64,000 nt of DNA. It comes from Macrobrachium rosenbergii (Eukaryota > Arthropoda > Malacostraca > Decapoda > Palaemonidae). The notes under the pieces are model-generated. The model saw only the letters and a list, made by a program, of their open reading frames with translations, did no database searches and was not told the origin of the DNA. The first letter of the stretch is position 1; each line of letters opens with the position of its first letter. The DNA lies in the NCBI RefSeq assembly GCF_040412425.1, contig NC_089763.1, positions 50,708,587 to 50,772,586 of the forward strand. Reading direction: 5' to 3'. Below are positions 34,481 through 46,200 of this stretch, piece by piece. Position numbers and translations under genes: made by a program.

Positions 34481-35290
34481 TCAGGATTGATGTCGGGGGT
34501 ACATGGTGCGGGCGACGTCTGGAATGAAACGCCAGTAGTAGTTTATCATCCCCAGAAACTCTTGAAGGGCCTTGGTGGTTCGTGGTTTCAGGAAATTCTC
34601 TATAGCTTTTACTTTAGAGGCCATGGGGCACACTCCTGCTGGGGAAATCTCATGCCCGAGGAAGTCTACTTTTTCTTTCCCAAAAATGCATTTGTCGAAC
34701 CTGACAACCAGTCCGCTGTCCTGCAGACATTTCACGATGGCGCAACATGGAGAAGGTGTTCCTCTGGGGACTTGGAGAAGATGAGAATGTCGCCGATGTA
34801 GCAGATGCAGAAAGGCAGATCCCCCAAGATGGTGTCCATTAGGAGCTGGAATGTGGCACCTGGATTCCTGAGACCAAAGGTGGAATAGGAAAATGTGTAA
34901 GTCCCGAAGGGCATGATGATGGCGGTCTTGGGGACATGGTTGGGGTGTACAGGTACTTGGAAGTATGACTTTAACAGGTCCATCTTGGAGAAAATCTTTG
35001 CTCCGTGGAGGGTGCCCATCAAGTCTTGCATGTTAGGGAGTGGGAAGTGGTCTGAAGTTGTCAGTAAATTTAAGCGCCGATAGTCCCCGCAGGGCCTCCA
35101 TGAATCATCGGACTTCTTTACCATGTGGAGGGGAGATGCCCACGGGCTTGATGCTTTTTTACAGATGCCCATCTGTTCCATCCCTGCGAAGGCCCGTTTG
35201 CATCTTGTAACTTTTGGGGGGACAGCCGTTGGAACTTGGCATGGGTCGGTGGGCCCGTCATGGTGATATGATGGAAGATGCTGTGCTTTG
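34481..35290 (-). pseudogene. pol: Gypsy-2 reverse transcriptase
   Basis: The frame carries ASPLHMVKKSDDSWRPCGDY, FSKMDLLKSYFQVPVHP with the first Asp, FGLRNPGATFQLLMD and then CYIGDILIFSKS. The catalytic box is YIGD instead of YIDD, so an essential Asp is lost. The thumb (FLGHEISPAGVCPMASKVKA) follows in a second frame (34735-34481). Confidence 0.88.
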
Positions 35291-35580
35291 CTAAGTTCCA
35301 ACGACTGTCCCCCCAAAAGTTACAAGATGCGAACGGGCCTTCACAGGGATGGAACAGATGGGCATCTGTAAAAAAGCATCAAGCCCGTGGGCATCTCCCC
35401 TCCACATGGTAAAGAAGTCCGATGATTCGTGGAGGCCCTGCGGGGACTATTGGTGCTTAAATTTACTGACAACTTCAGACCACTACCCACTCCCTAACAT
35501 GCAAGACCTGATGGGCACCCTCCACGGAGCAAAGATTTTCTCCAAGATGGACCTGTTAAAGTCATACTTCCAAGTACCTG
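34958..35580. repeat. Inverted duplication of Gypsy-2 RT segment
   Basis: 34958-35243 (minus-strand RT) is repeated in reverse complement at 35291-35580, so the plus strand also reads RT (MEQMGICKKASSPWASPLHM). The arms differ at a few positions (for example ACTTCCCACT against ACTACCCACT), and the spacer is about 47 bp. The inverted copy sits exactly after the codons for FKPELHQ in pol. Confidence 0.9.
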
Positions 35581-35869
35581 GTGTAGCTCTGGTTTGAATA
35601 CGCCCGGGAACTCCTGTAGGAGGGACTTGTCGCCGTTGGGGCCTGCGGAGCAGATGGTGGGCATTCCAGGTCCAGTGGAGAGCTGACGGGAGTGGCCGGT
35701 TCCTGTGCCGAGGAGGTGTTGTCTTCCGATGTCGACCAGAAGTCTGTGGTGCCCTAGGAAATCTGCGCCCAGCAGGGGGAATTTTACCTCCGTGATGACG
35801 AAGGGCCAGTGGTATCTGCGCCCAGAATTGAGATAGTCTGGGTTGTCGTGCCATATGTATGGATGGGAG

Positions 35870-36000
35870 TTCCGTTTGCTGCTATGAGGGCAGGCGTTGA
35901 GTCAGGTATCTTTTCTAAATCTTCCTCGGATGGCGGGAAGACCGACTGTACTGCCCCCGTATCAACCAGCAGGCGCCGTTTTGAAGTTTCGTCTCTGATG
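35870..36000 (-). pseudogene. Gypsy-2 aspartic protease
   Basis: RRLLVDTGAVQSVFPPSEED shows the D-T-G active site at about 35950-35970. It is followed by broken frames up to FKPELHQ at 35590. Confidence 0.75.
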
Positions 36001-36045
36001 AAGAAACCTGCTAGTCAGGGGAGTTGGATTTTGCGGCCACAGCTG

Positions 36046-36390
36046 TTACTTGTGGCCGCTTTTGTCGTTTTTTGTAAAGGAACAGGGAGGTCTGCAGTTC
36101 CTGGCATTGGTTCCGAATTTTCTATGGAAGAAGCACCATGCCGGGTTTGACCATGTCCTGTGTTCCTTGAATGGTGTCTTCTTCCTGTAAACGGCGTTGA
36201 TGTCTATCACATTGTTGTCGTTCTCCTCCATCAGGCTGCAAGCCCCCAGGGCAGTGGCGTGTTTCGAGGCCTTGGTGGCCTTGTGTATTTTTTGGGTGAT
36301 GTCGACTAAGGCGTCCATGTCGAGGGCATCTGCATCTTTTATCTGGCACCTAACTTCCTGCATGAGGCGCCAAAGGAAGATCAACTCTTG
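36046..36390 (-). pseudogene. gag: Gypsy-2 gag, 3' part with zinc knuckle
   Basis: QELIFLWRLMQEVRCQI continues the gag that is cut by the TTAA element. ADALDMDALVDITQKIHKAT and a knuckle-like CFFHRKFGTNARNCRPPC follow, the CX3H...CX3C form of this clade. Confidence 0.75.
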
Positions 36391-37933
36391 TTAAGGGGAT
36401 CGGCCGCCTAAAAAAAACCAATAATCTTTAAAAAATTCGATTTGCTGAAAAAAATTCTATGGCTTCGTATAGGGTTCAAGAATGTGTCCACGAAATATTA
36501 TGCTAAAATTTGCTGTATTTCTCTAGTTATGGCCTAAAATGTAACAATAACTATATACCCATAAAACACCAGTAGCGCAAATGATTTAGTCTGGTATAGT
36601 TTTTGCGATATATATTACGAAAACTTCCTTTGAAATGAAATGTATAATGTCAATATCCTACTCGGCACCTTTTTAGTTATTCCTAGCCATGACAACGCAC
36701 ACGTCATACCATGACGCCGACTGTGGCCGAGAGTTGCCTATAAACCAAGCTAGAAGGACACGTTTTTCATGCTCGCTAGCCTTGACTGAACTCTGTATTT
36801 TCTGCGGTGTTTTTGTTTTTTCACCGTGCCTAAAAAGTCCAAGAGTTCACTTCATGCTTCTAGAATGCAAAAGCCAAGTGGAAAAGTCCAAGCGAGAAGT
36901 TTCAAGAAATTAGTGCCATAGAGGGGAATGGAGCGACGGAGAGAGAGAGAGCTGTCGCCCATCAAACGGCACAGGCAGCGATCTCTGCTGACCAGAGACC
37001 AACCACATCCACCCCTAAACGCCTTTTTATTTGTTCGTCACTACCAAAGGGCAAAAGATATTTTAGAAAAAGAAAGCAGTAGCTCGGAGGCTGATATTAT
37101 AGACGATCCTGAAAATAAAATGATCATAATAAGTGAAGCAAGACTTGATGAATTACTTGAATCACGAATCCCCATTCCCAGGATCCATTTGGCAAGGGAT
37201 GGATTTGAGACACTAATAAAAAGTGTAGGCAACTCCTAGAGTAATACCTTGCAGCAAGATCAGACAGGGGACCAGGAACCTAAAATTTATGAGAATGTGT
37301 CTCAGGCACATAAATAATCAATTAATATTCTTATTTATAATAATTTTGCATTAATTAATACCAAAAATAAAAATTAAAACCATAGAATTAATTGTAACAC
37401 AGTCTTTGAAGTCCCTTTTACTTTTTTATGTAACTAAAACTTTGAAGGCCGTTTCAAAACATAAGTTTTTCGCCTTTAAAATGCATCTCCTCCCTTAGTA
37501 TTGGACCAATCTAAATGAAATTTTAAATATAACATGAGGAAACATGGTAGATTAAAACAAAGCCAGGGATTTTAATATTTTGAGTTTCTGATTTTTGGCA
37601 ATTTTTTTTCTGGAATTTTTCCGGGAAAATTTAATAAAAAAAAAATTCATATCTCGAAAAATAATTGAAAAATCAAAAATCCCCGGCTTTGTATCGAAGG
37701 TCCATATGTGTTTTATACGTGGTTCAAATCTCATCCCTTAAAACCAAAAAGCAAAGGAGGAGATGCATTTTGAAAATGGCCATTTTTGGCCGAAAAATGC
37801 TCTGGCGTCACAAAACCTAAGGTCACTGAACAAAAATTTTTTCCCCAGAAGTTCCACACAATATCCTTTAACAAACCCCCTATATATCAACAACCTGTCG
37901 TTAAAAAAGTCGGAAACCGGCCGATCCCCTTAA
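36391..37933. mobile_element. TTAA-flanked non-autonomous DNA transposon inserted in Gypsy-2 gag
   Basis: The insert of about 1.54 kb has TTAA at both ends (36391-36394 and 37930-37933) and perfect 12 bp terminal repeats next to it, GGGGATCGGCCG and CGGCCGATCCCC. TTAA target duplication points to the piggyBac superfamily; the ends do not start with the usual CCC. Inside, AAATGCATCTCCTCC (37479) is inverted at GGAGGAGATGCATTTT (37757), and GCCAGGGATTTT is inverted at AAAAATCCCCGGC, giving a large subterminal hairpin. No transposase was found. Confidence 0.75.
36928..37239 (+). other. Unrecognised 103-codon open frame inside the TTAA element
   Basis: The frame has MERRRERELSPIKRHRQRSL, an acidic middle (EKESSSSEADIIDDPE) and ends FETLIKSVGNS. 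Upstream at 36827-36912 another frame reads KKSKSSLHASRMQKPSGKVQ and stops. Neither is a known transposase part to me. They may be captured or leftover coding sequence. Confidence 0.35.
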
Positions 37934-38377
37934 ATCTGCCTTCCTCTTCCTCCCGTTTTCATCACGGCCTGGCAGTGTTACCAACCCCCGCAGTTCGTCC
38001 CAGGCTTCCCTGGGTGATGCTTCTCTGAGGGGCTGGGATAATGGGTCGAGTGCGAGCTGTGCTCCCTTGGTCACGGGCATGGAGTAAGTTTGCATGAGTT
38101 TATCTTTCAAGGCCGCGTATGTGACCTTGTTCGGTTGCGCGTCGAGCCAGGGGGAGGTTCTGTTGAACACATCTTCTGGGAGCACCGTCATAGTGATGTC
38201 GGATTTGATAGCATCGTTTGAGATGCGTGCCATGCCAAAGTGCATGTCTGCACGCAGGAACCACAATGCCATGTTCTGCCATGAAAACGAAGGAAGTTTG
38301 ACCGCGTCTGGCTTTGTTGGTGAGAGGGGCGTACAGACGATGCTCACGGGTTCGCATTGAAGTTCAGCTTCCGACAT
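37930..38377 (-). pseudogene. gag: Gypsy-2 gag, 5' part
   Basis: MSEAELQCEPVSIVC starts gag at 38377. FSWQNMALWFLRADMHFGMA, TMTVLPEDVFNRTSPWLD and LREASPREAWDELRGLVTLP match the usual arthropod Gypsy capsid pattern. It is cut at ADL by the TTAA element. Confidence 0.8.
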
Positions 38378-38426
38378 CTTTACTACTCATGCACCAAAAT
38401 GCGGGAAAATGCACGGTATTGAGTCT

Positions 38427-38565
38427 TATAAACTACGCACTGTATGCATTATTGAATATTAGGAATCATGCTAATTCCACTGGCTATCGACACCGCCATT
38501 TGCCAGTTGCATGCCTTAGAAGCCACAATATATATATATATTGCTTGGGCTTCTTTTGCGGCATA

Positions 38566-38647
<82 letters not shown>

Positions 38648-38751
38648 CTTCATTTTTATGGCATGTAACTGGCAAATGGCCAGTGTCGATAGCTAGTGAA
38701 ATTACCACATTCATTCAAACTCTGCTACATACAGTACGTAGTTTATAAGGC
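38427..38751. repeat. Hairpin repeat with (TA)n centre
   Basis: About 95 bp arms (38427-38523 and 38655-38751) are inverted copies at roughly 80 percent: CTTATAAACTACGCACTGTA against CTTATAAACTACGTACTGTA, and AGCTATCGACACTGGCCATT against GGCTATCGACACCGCCATTT. The centre is (TA)n at 38567-38645. Confidence 0.8.
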
Positions 38752-38866
38752 CTATAGTGGAAAACCCAATTGGAGGACAGAGCTAAAAACATACAGAAGT
38801 AGTGCCGAATATATATTGTGAACTTAATTATATAAGCTGTTAGGTTATGTAAAATATTATTCATAT

Positions 38867-38920
<54 letters not shown>

Positions 38921-39540
38921 CATATATATTATTATTAATTATTTGGAGCATCGTGCCAATACTGACATAATGGTCGACGTCAAGCAACTATACTCGATAC
39001 TAAACTTCACACAAATAAGGCCTATTGCACACCGGTGAAAATATCCAGCTTGGCGGTCTATTTTATTGTTATTAGACTTTTGACCTTTTCGTTATTTGAG
39101 GATCATAAGTCTGAGTATCAGTATTCGAGTATAGCATGTGAAAAATATAATATCTAAAATTAAAATAGCGAGCGTCCGAAAAGAGCAAGCCGAGTTTAAC
39201 AGCGCAGTTTATTTTTCAGACACTGACACAACAGTTTAAATTCTGGAACCACCACAGAAAGGAATTACTTGGACATCTCGATGAATATATCTTCGACAGA
39301 AAATCCAGTTTGAGTTTGGAATAACATAAATCTCGATATTAGTTTTTCCGCTCGGAAAATTGATATACTGTATACCGTATACAGAGCAGCACATATACAT
39401 ATATATGTTGTTATTGTTGCATACATACTACATATACATATATATATATATGCACACACTCCAGTAATACGTATTAAGGTCTCCACTTTTATAAAACAGC
39501 TTGAATACACACAGTGCTAACAAAGGTCACTCTTCTGTCA
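38752..39540. other. AT-rich intergenic with (AT)n at 38866-38920
   Basis: No coding signal. It holds one long (AT)n tract and scattered ATATAC words near 39395-39455. Confidence 0.5.
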
Positions 39541-39585
39541 TGTCATTTGCACTCAGATAGACATGGAAAGCAGAAACGCGATTTT

Positions 39586-39658
39586 CATCACTGAGAAGAA
39601 AGAACAATGAGAGCAGATCTGCCGACTGAGTGCTGAGGATGAAGACTGCTCCTTTATA
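39586..39658 (-). promoter_or_regulatory. Candidate core promoter with TATA box, initiator and start codon
   Basis: On the minus strand TATAAA (39658-39653) lies 31 bases before the A of TCAGT (39627), the arthropod initiator, and ATG follows at 39588 after a leader of about 39 nt. The start reads MKIAFLLSMSI, like a signal peptide, but meets a stop after 11 codons and no good donor is seen. It may be a first exon, a decayed gene or chance. Confidence 0.25.
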
Positions 39659-39659
39659 G

Positions 39660-42600
39660 CAGTTAAAACAACGTTCGATACTGACCTAACATATCCATAC
39701 AGCAGGGAAGTCGGAGGCCCACTGTTCATAACAAGCTTATCCGTACACACGTGTTCAAAGCGTTACACAGCAAAAAGCCAGCTCCAGCACACGCACAAGG
39801 TATCAGGTCACGAAAGGGAGAGTGAGGCAGAAGGCCATGGCAATGATGCAAAGACGTCATCCGTCCTACCTCACGGAGTGCTATAACAGTCTCCTGGTGC
39901 CAAAGAAATTCTCTTGCCAGATAAATCATGAAGAGTCATTCAGTTACAGCAGTCTGTGCCAGGAACTTCGATAACATTTAACAGCTTTCAAACATGCAAA
40001 CTGCCGTCGTTAAAACGTTGAAACTAAGACTCTTTACCGAAAAGAAAATCTGAAGTAATGGAGTTAGCGCCTGTTCCTGTTTCCTCATTATAAAAACAAT
40101 TTCAGAGTTGAAACAGTCTGGTAAATTCAACTGTTTGAAATGGAAGAGTTTGAGAACAAAGGTCTGTCTCCAAACATCAAGGAGGTCCTCCTCATTTTCT
40201 GAAGTCCTGCAGCAAAAAGCCCAGCTTAAAGAAGACTGAAAAATTGACAGAAACTAGCAACACACAACATGCAACACTGCTTCAGAAATTCAGAGACAGG
40301 TGCTAAGATCTTTCTATGCCAAGGCATGAGAAAAAATATACTGAAGCTGAATGCAGTCAGTTCATGCCGCACGAATCTGAAAATTTTCGAGTGAGTGGTG
40401 CTATTCTGAATGTTATTTGCATCTTATGAGACGTTGCCGGTGTTGATTTAGGCATGAAGGGGGCGTTTCAGATCATTTCCGCCGCGACCGATATATTCGG
40501 GTCACGGCAAAAGGGTGCCGATGTAAAATGAAAGCGAAGAGTTGAAAACAGATAAAAACAGGTAACACTCGTGCCAAAAGCTGTACTGAAATTAGTACTG
40601 TTAAATTAGCTTGCTCATCGCAAGAGATTACAGCTCGATATGGGCTTCGTTGATGCATAAAACAAATCTATTTTTCACTTTTGCAAAATGTACAATACCG
40701 AAACTCCGATAAGAAGTATTTTTGATACGAGAAAAATATAAGCGGAAAACACTGCCGACAAATATGTTTTATGATATTCGCATTACCTGTATACCGTATT
40801 CCGCCGTAAGCAACTGCCTGTCAACACCATTCTCACAGATGCCATGTTTCGCTAATAATAAAAACATACACAAACATTGTGCTTTTGGTCAAACATTATG
40901 CTAAAACAGCGCAAAATACAAGTCTGTTTTGCATTACCGGCGGAGACAGATGGTTGCCATTTCAGTTACGCTTGAACTCGTCACATTCTGAGTACTTTTT
41001 GTCTATGTTGCTTGCGTAATATATTCATAGCTTCACACCAGCCACACTAAAGTTGTTCGATTGTTATCTGTATTTAATCGCCTAAAATTGCCGATGTGAA
41101 TTTTGTGGCTCTTCGGTGAAAACCGATTTTTGGGTTGAGTCCATATCTGCGATAGTTGTAACAGCGATTTGCCCTTTGAGTACCGGCCACGTGATAACAC
41201 GTTTTCAAAGCTTCTTATTGCTCAGCCACGATACATAATGCAGCCAGTATTGCCGGTGCGAAGTTCAGCCAGTCTTACAAGATAGATTTGCTTCTCACAC
41301 GCACTACTCTAATATCAGAGGATCACTCATCTGTCTTCAATCAAAGCCTGAGGATTGCTCATGTGTATTCGAAATATCATCCTCCAAGCAGCGGCAGTTA
41401 TAATAAGCGTTAATTGTTTATCTGTGAATATGGTTATTATTAAATGATGAGTGACTGCTTTTGCAGCTGTAATTAAAAAGTGAAAGATCGTATTCAAATT
41501 GACACAGTTTGTTAGGCCGCTTCGCCCAGGTTTCAAACGCAGCTGTTGAGAATCGTTATTGGTCGATGGGCCAATTGTTGCTTTGCCAGCGTGGTTAATT
41601 GCTTTTACACTGTAAGCTTAACCGGTTGTTGAAAATCAGAATTGACATTGAGCCGAAAGTGTTTGTCGTCACCGCGTTGTTCATTTCAGTACGCCTAACT
41701 GCCGGTGAATCTTCCGAAATACGGAGATCGTCTGCAGCTTACAGGTTTCGGCGCTTGGTGCGAATGCATCACGTCACCGATGGAAAATCTTCAATAGCAA
41801 AACAGCTACAGTACCCTTGCTCGTTGTTGAGAGTTATCAATATGACACAGCCGAATTAACTGAGTCAGCTAATTCTACTTCCTTCGAATCTCAGATCAGA
41901 TTCAGCTTTTCAGAAGCTCCCGCTAACATCATCATCACTACAAGGGCACAAAAGCAACACCTTCATTTCGACCGTCTCTAATACTTTCAAAAGCTCCTTC
42001 ACCATCTACTGTTAATAAAACCACCGCCTTCACCCTTTTCACTGCAAAACACACCGAAAGGTACCAACACTGTTGACACCACAGCGAGTGAGCAAAATAG
42101 TCACTTCCTCCACTAAAGCCCAATAGCTATCTCACTTGAGGGTTTAACTCACCGTTGGTCGGCATATTAGTAATTATTGTAGCCTGGCCAATTCAAACAT
42201 GCTGTTGTAGCCAATATTTGATAGTTCATTTGTTACACTTCCAGACAGCTCAACTGAGTGAATAGAACAATATTGCAGCCTGAGTGCTCAGTTCTGATGT
42301 TGCCTTCCACCACCGTAATGATTTGAAGTCTCAAAAGCTGCAAACTCCAGAGCTCAGCCTGTTTGAGAGTTCATTTCAGCCACCAGATCAGTACCACACC
42401 AGAATAGAACAATATACCTGAGTGCTCAGTTCCTGTTAGTTTCACCAGCCGTGAATCATTTAGTCCCTTCAATCAGATTCATTGCGAGCAGCTACAGGCC
42501 ATCAGCACATGGCTAAAATGCTAAATTGTGCTGTTATTTGTCAATTGACAGAAAGCTCAGGTTGTTGAATCTTCAAACCAGATCTCACTCAAAGCCCGGC

Positions 42601-45600
42601 TAAATATGAAATTGTCTCATTGTAAAAGTACAAAGATCTGTTATCAACTCAGTTCCACAGTTTATCATGAGAGACAAATGAACAGCTGGTCGATCTGCCA
42701 CCACAGTGACTCAACAAGGTCCGTTTACACTTCACGTATCAACACAGCTGGACACTGTGGCTACAAGCTCACCACTAGCCTGTCTGAATGTTACTGGCGA
42801 GCCAGTCGACAGCGCTACCGTTCTCGCTTGTCCTTAATGAAACCATCACAGTGTCTCCAGTTCAACACCAAATGAAACTTCAGGTTAGTACCGGAAATTG
42901 TCTTCCACTCAGCATGACAGCTGGGGCGCAATGGCTCAGCCATTTCCGTCTCTGACTTCTGCATGGACACCAAAGAGCTTGAATAAGTGCATTTCAGATT
43001 TACGGCCCGCATCAAACTCGGGAACCAGCGAAAACTCCGCTTGTGTGTTTGCGAGTTCAATGTTGCCAATGCCGAATGTAGCGAGTTTCGGAGTGAGTAG
43101 ATAGTGGCTCCGTTGAATGGGGATCACCTGGAGCATAAAAAGCAATGACCGTGAATGAGTAACAGAATCTTCTCTGCGATGATTACATCATGTCTGGTCA
43201 GCGTTCGTTCCTTCTTACTGGACCATGACTTCCCGATCCCGTCCGTTTCCTCCATTTCACGTGATCAACATTCAGTTGGGCACTGGCAGGATACCGCCAG
43301 TTTCAGATGATCACACTTGATACAGCTTCTCCAACTGAATACATTGCGGAGCCAAATGACAAAGAAGCAGTCAGCGCTCCTCGTCCTGGTCGAAAGTCCA
43401 TCAGCAATGCCCCGCCGTTGCGCGACCGCCAGCGGTCGACCAGCACCAAATGAACTCGCGGCCATTCTGGAAATAAAGCGTTCTTCCATGCAGTACGACG
43501 TTACCAGCATTCAGTGTAATGCCTGCACACCTCCGTTTCACCAGCATGACCAAAAGGGCAGAACTGGCTCCCGCATTAATACACATCATCCGCCTACCAG
43601 ATGTCGTCTTTCGAACGACTGTGCCGACATTTCAGCATCTTCGAATACCGCGAATTTAGATTGTTGTTGAACTCCGGTGCAGTGTTCAGCGCCTTCATTT
43701 TGTACGCAGCTGAGCTCATCGGGAACAGTGCGAATGTATGAACCCGCGGAGACTTCGTTTTGAATGATCACCTGCGATTTGTTAAACGACCGTATCAGGT
43801 CGCCGCAATAAGTACACCGTCTAACAGTACCGTCTCTTACCGATTTCCAGTGACTTCCTGACTTCGTGATAGTTCAAGTTTACTTCCACCATCAGATCAA
43901 CATTCAGTTGACACCGTTAGGATACGCTGTTTTCAGCATGACCATCGTGTTTATTCCAACCGGAAGTTAGCCCGGCGGGGTCAGATGACGTGCAAAGCGT
44001 CAAGGCTCTCGTTGTCCTAATGAAAGTCCATACCCGCCAGCGACTGCCAGTGTTCTTAACATGTCAACACCGGGGCTCAACTGCGGCCACTCCTTGTTTC
44101 AGTTCTTCCACTTTCGTAGCATGACAGCCTGAAGATTCAGGCAAATAGCTCTGTATTCACTTCACTTCAGCATGATCCTTTCAGTGGCGTACTCCGTGAT
44201 TTAACGTCTCAGAGCCGTCGGTCGCCGAATCCGTTATCCGTATTTTGAATACCGCGCATTTAGAGACGCCGAACTGGTCTCGCAGTCTCCATAAAGCTCC
44301 TGCTTCGCTTGAGCTCCGCTAGCGCGAATGCGAGTAGGCAGAGTCACGAATGGGCTCACCTGAAAGATGGCTAATGACGAATAGCAATAGGTCCGTGACG
44401 CGATTGGCATCATGTTCACCGGTTGCACGTGGTTTCGTCATCTTTCAGCCACCGCGTTACAACCAGAAGTCACATCGTAGAGATTCTTTTGATGCTCCAT
44501 CGGTAGCATGCTGGCCTTCCAAGCTGTACTGCCATCTCTCTCATACGGTTATAATAGCTGCTCGCAAAGGGTCTTCACATTTACCAAGAATGAATAAAAA
44601 TACCATTGTCATGAAGCGGTTAAATTTGATCAATTAGCATACAGAATAACCTTCACAGATGATGAGCAAAAATCAGAAAAAACACTTAAACAATCATTAA
44701 CGGATCATCTCAGTCGGAGCATCTGTACAAATGCCTTCTTTTCCAAAATATTGAAGATGGTTCTTGCAACTTCATTAGAGCTTGCTCGTGTTTACACGGC
44801 AATAGCTTGAAAGTCATAGAAAAGTGGCGAATACAGATGATGTTTGTATACAAGAAAATTATCATGTTCACTCATTTTTGTGTTAACAAATGGAAAAATA
44901 ATTTAGGTAAATGCAGCACTTCACTCATTCAGTGACAGGAAAGTAGTATACTGATCAATATTTATATGAAAATCACACTGGAATGCATTCCGATTTCCTA
45001 GAGTGATTGGCAGCATTTAAGCCAATGTCAGGTAGTATCTGAGCTAGGTTGTAGCAAAGCAGTGAATGACATCAGCATCGCATGTGTGCCGTGAACATAT
45101 GCCCTAAACAGTGGGCAGCAGAGGGTTGCCTTGTTGCAAGGACGAGTTCTGGATAAAATATTTGACAAAATAACTGTTAGGCACTGAGGGTAAATACAAA
45201 GAAAGCTACATTTGTCAAAAACGTGAAAGGTACGATAGAACGATTTATTTCCGATCGTCATTTGGCGGTATTTATGATGGTGAATATGTAAATAAATTCT
45301 TTCACTTCCTGATTGTGAATGTGTTCTCACAAACGAAGAAAATTCGAAGTTCCACAGAGCGACGCTATTTCATGACAAACAATCTGAGATAAATGATAAT
45401 CAAGAAACACGAATGTCATAAGTGTCAAGTAAAGAATGCAAAACATAGTTTCAGCAATCGAGTTTTCGGCACATAGCAAAATAATCAGCTTCGCAGTTAA
45501 GTTCGCTCACGCAAACGTTTATCATCTCGACTTGCCGCACGGTTTCGAAAGTTGGTTAATTGCGGTCTTTCATCTTCATTAATTTAGCAATGGTAGCTTA

Positions 45601-45974
45601 TCAAATTCAACATACGTCTTCGCCATCATCAACAGAAAACTTATTATCCTCGAAATAAAATCATAATACGCCCCTTAAAATGAAACAGTGGCATTATGAA
45701 CAGTTTAGTGTTCTGCGATTTCGTAATGTGCTGTTTTCATTTAATTGGTGCACTTCGGCTCAGCAGTGACACATACCATCTGATATTAAACAAGTTTGAG
45801 TTTGCCATTCTGGGGCCCAACACACAGAGCTTTCAGAGCTATGCAGACAGCCATACGATTTTGTGAAATTTCATTATTATTTTTAATAGTCATAAAATCG
45901 ATTATTGCAATCGTTTACAAATTCATGTGACAGTGATTGGCGCTTCAAATGCTGCAGCGTGGCAAGTCAATTGC
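39660..45974. other. Long stretch without recognised genes, unusual composition
   Basis: The sequence is less AT-rich and has fewer homopolymers than its surroundings, with many CAG, TTCAG and CCGCCAG words. Frames reach about 117 codons (43317-43670) but show no domain or bias. Short internal repeats occur: GAATAGAACAATAT with CCTGAGTGCTCAGTTC at 42260 and 42402, CAACATTCAGTTG at 43267 and 43900, and GAATACCGCGNATTTAGA at 43642 and 44247. Confidence 0.4.
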
Positions 45975-46200
45975 CTTCGCATATCATATCGTTACTGTTA
46001 TTATTTCAGATTTATGGTTCATTGCAGGATTTTCCGTCGATATATATTCGTCTTACATGTTTCTGTAACGCATATATATGTCTTCTTACTCAGCTAACAG
46101 TCCAATTTTTCGTAAGATTTAGCTAAGTCCAGGTCGCCTCCGGCCCGCTCGCACACCCGTCGAGAATAATAAAAGAATCAAGTCTTCATCTTCGACATTT
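45975..46200 (+). repeat. Solo LTR fragment related to the Gypsy-2 LTR
   Basis: TTACTGTTATTATTTCAGAT, TTACATGTTTCTGTAACGCA, ATATGTCTTCTTA and CGTCGAGAATAATAA occur in the same order as in the Gypsy-2 3' LTR read on the minus strand. No gag or pol follows. Confidence 0.65.

Larger units (their letters stand above)
32270..38400 (-). mobile_element. Gypsy-2: dead Gypsy-type LTR retrotransposon
   Basis: Minus-strand order is gag (from 38377), CCHC-like knuckle, protease, RT, RNase H, integrase and 3' LTR. No 5' LTR is found upstream of the leader (ATTTTGGTGCATGAGTAG at about 38380-38397), where a hairpin repeat follows instead, so the 5' end seems lost. A 1.5 kb TTAA-flanked transposon splits gag and a 290 bp inverted copy of RT splits pol. 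RT and integrase have each lost a catalytic Asp. It is GC-richer than its surroundings. Confidence 0.88.

Noticed and set aside
35349..35597. Plus-strand RT frame as a separate retroelement
   Set aside because: It is the inverted copy of the neighbouring Gypsy-2 RT segment, not an independent element.
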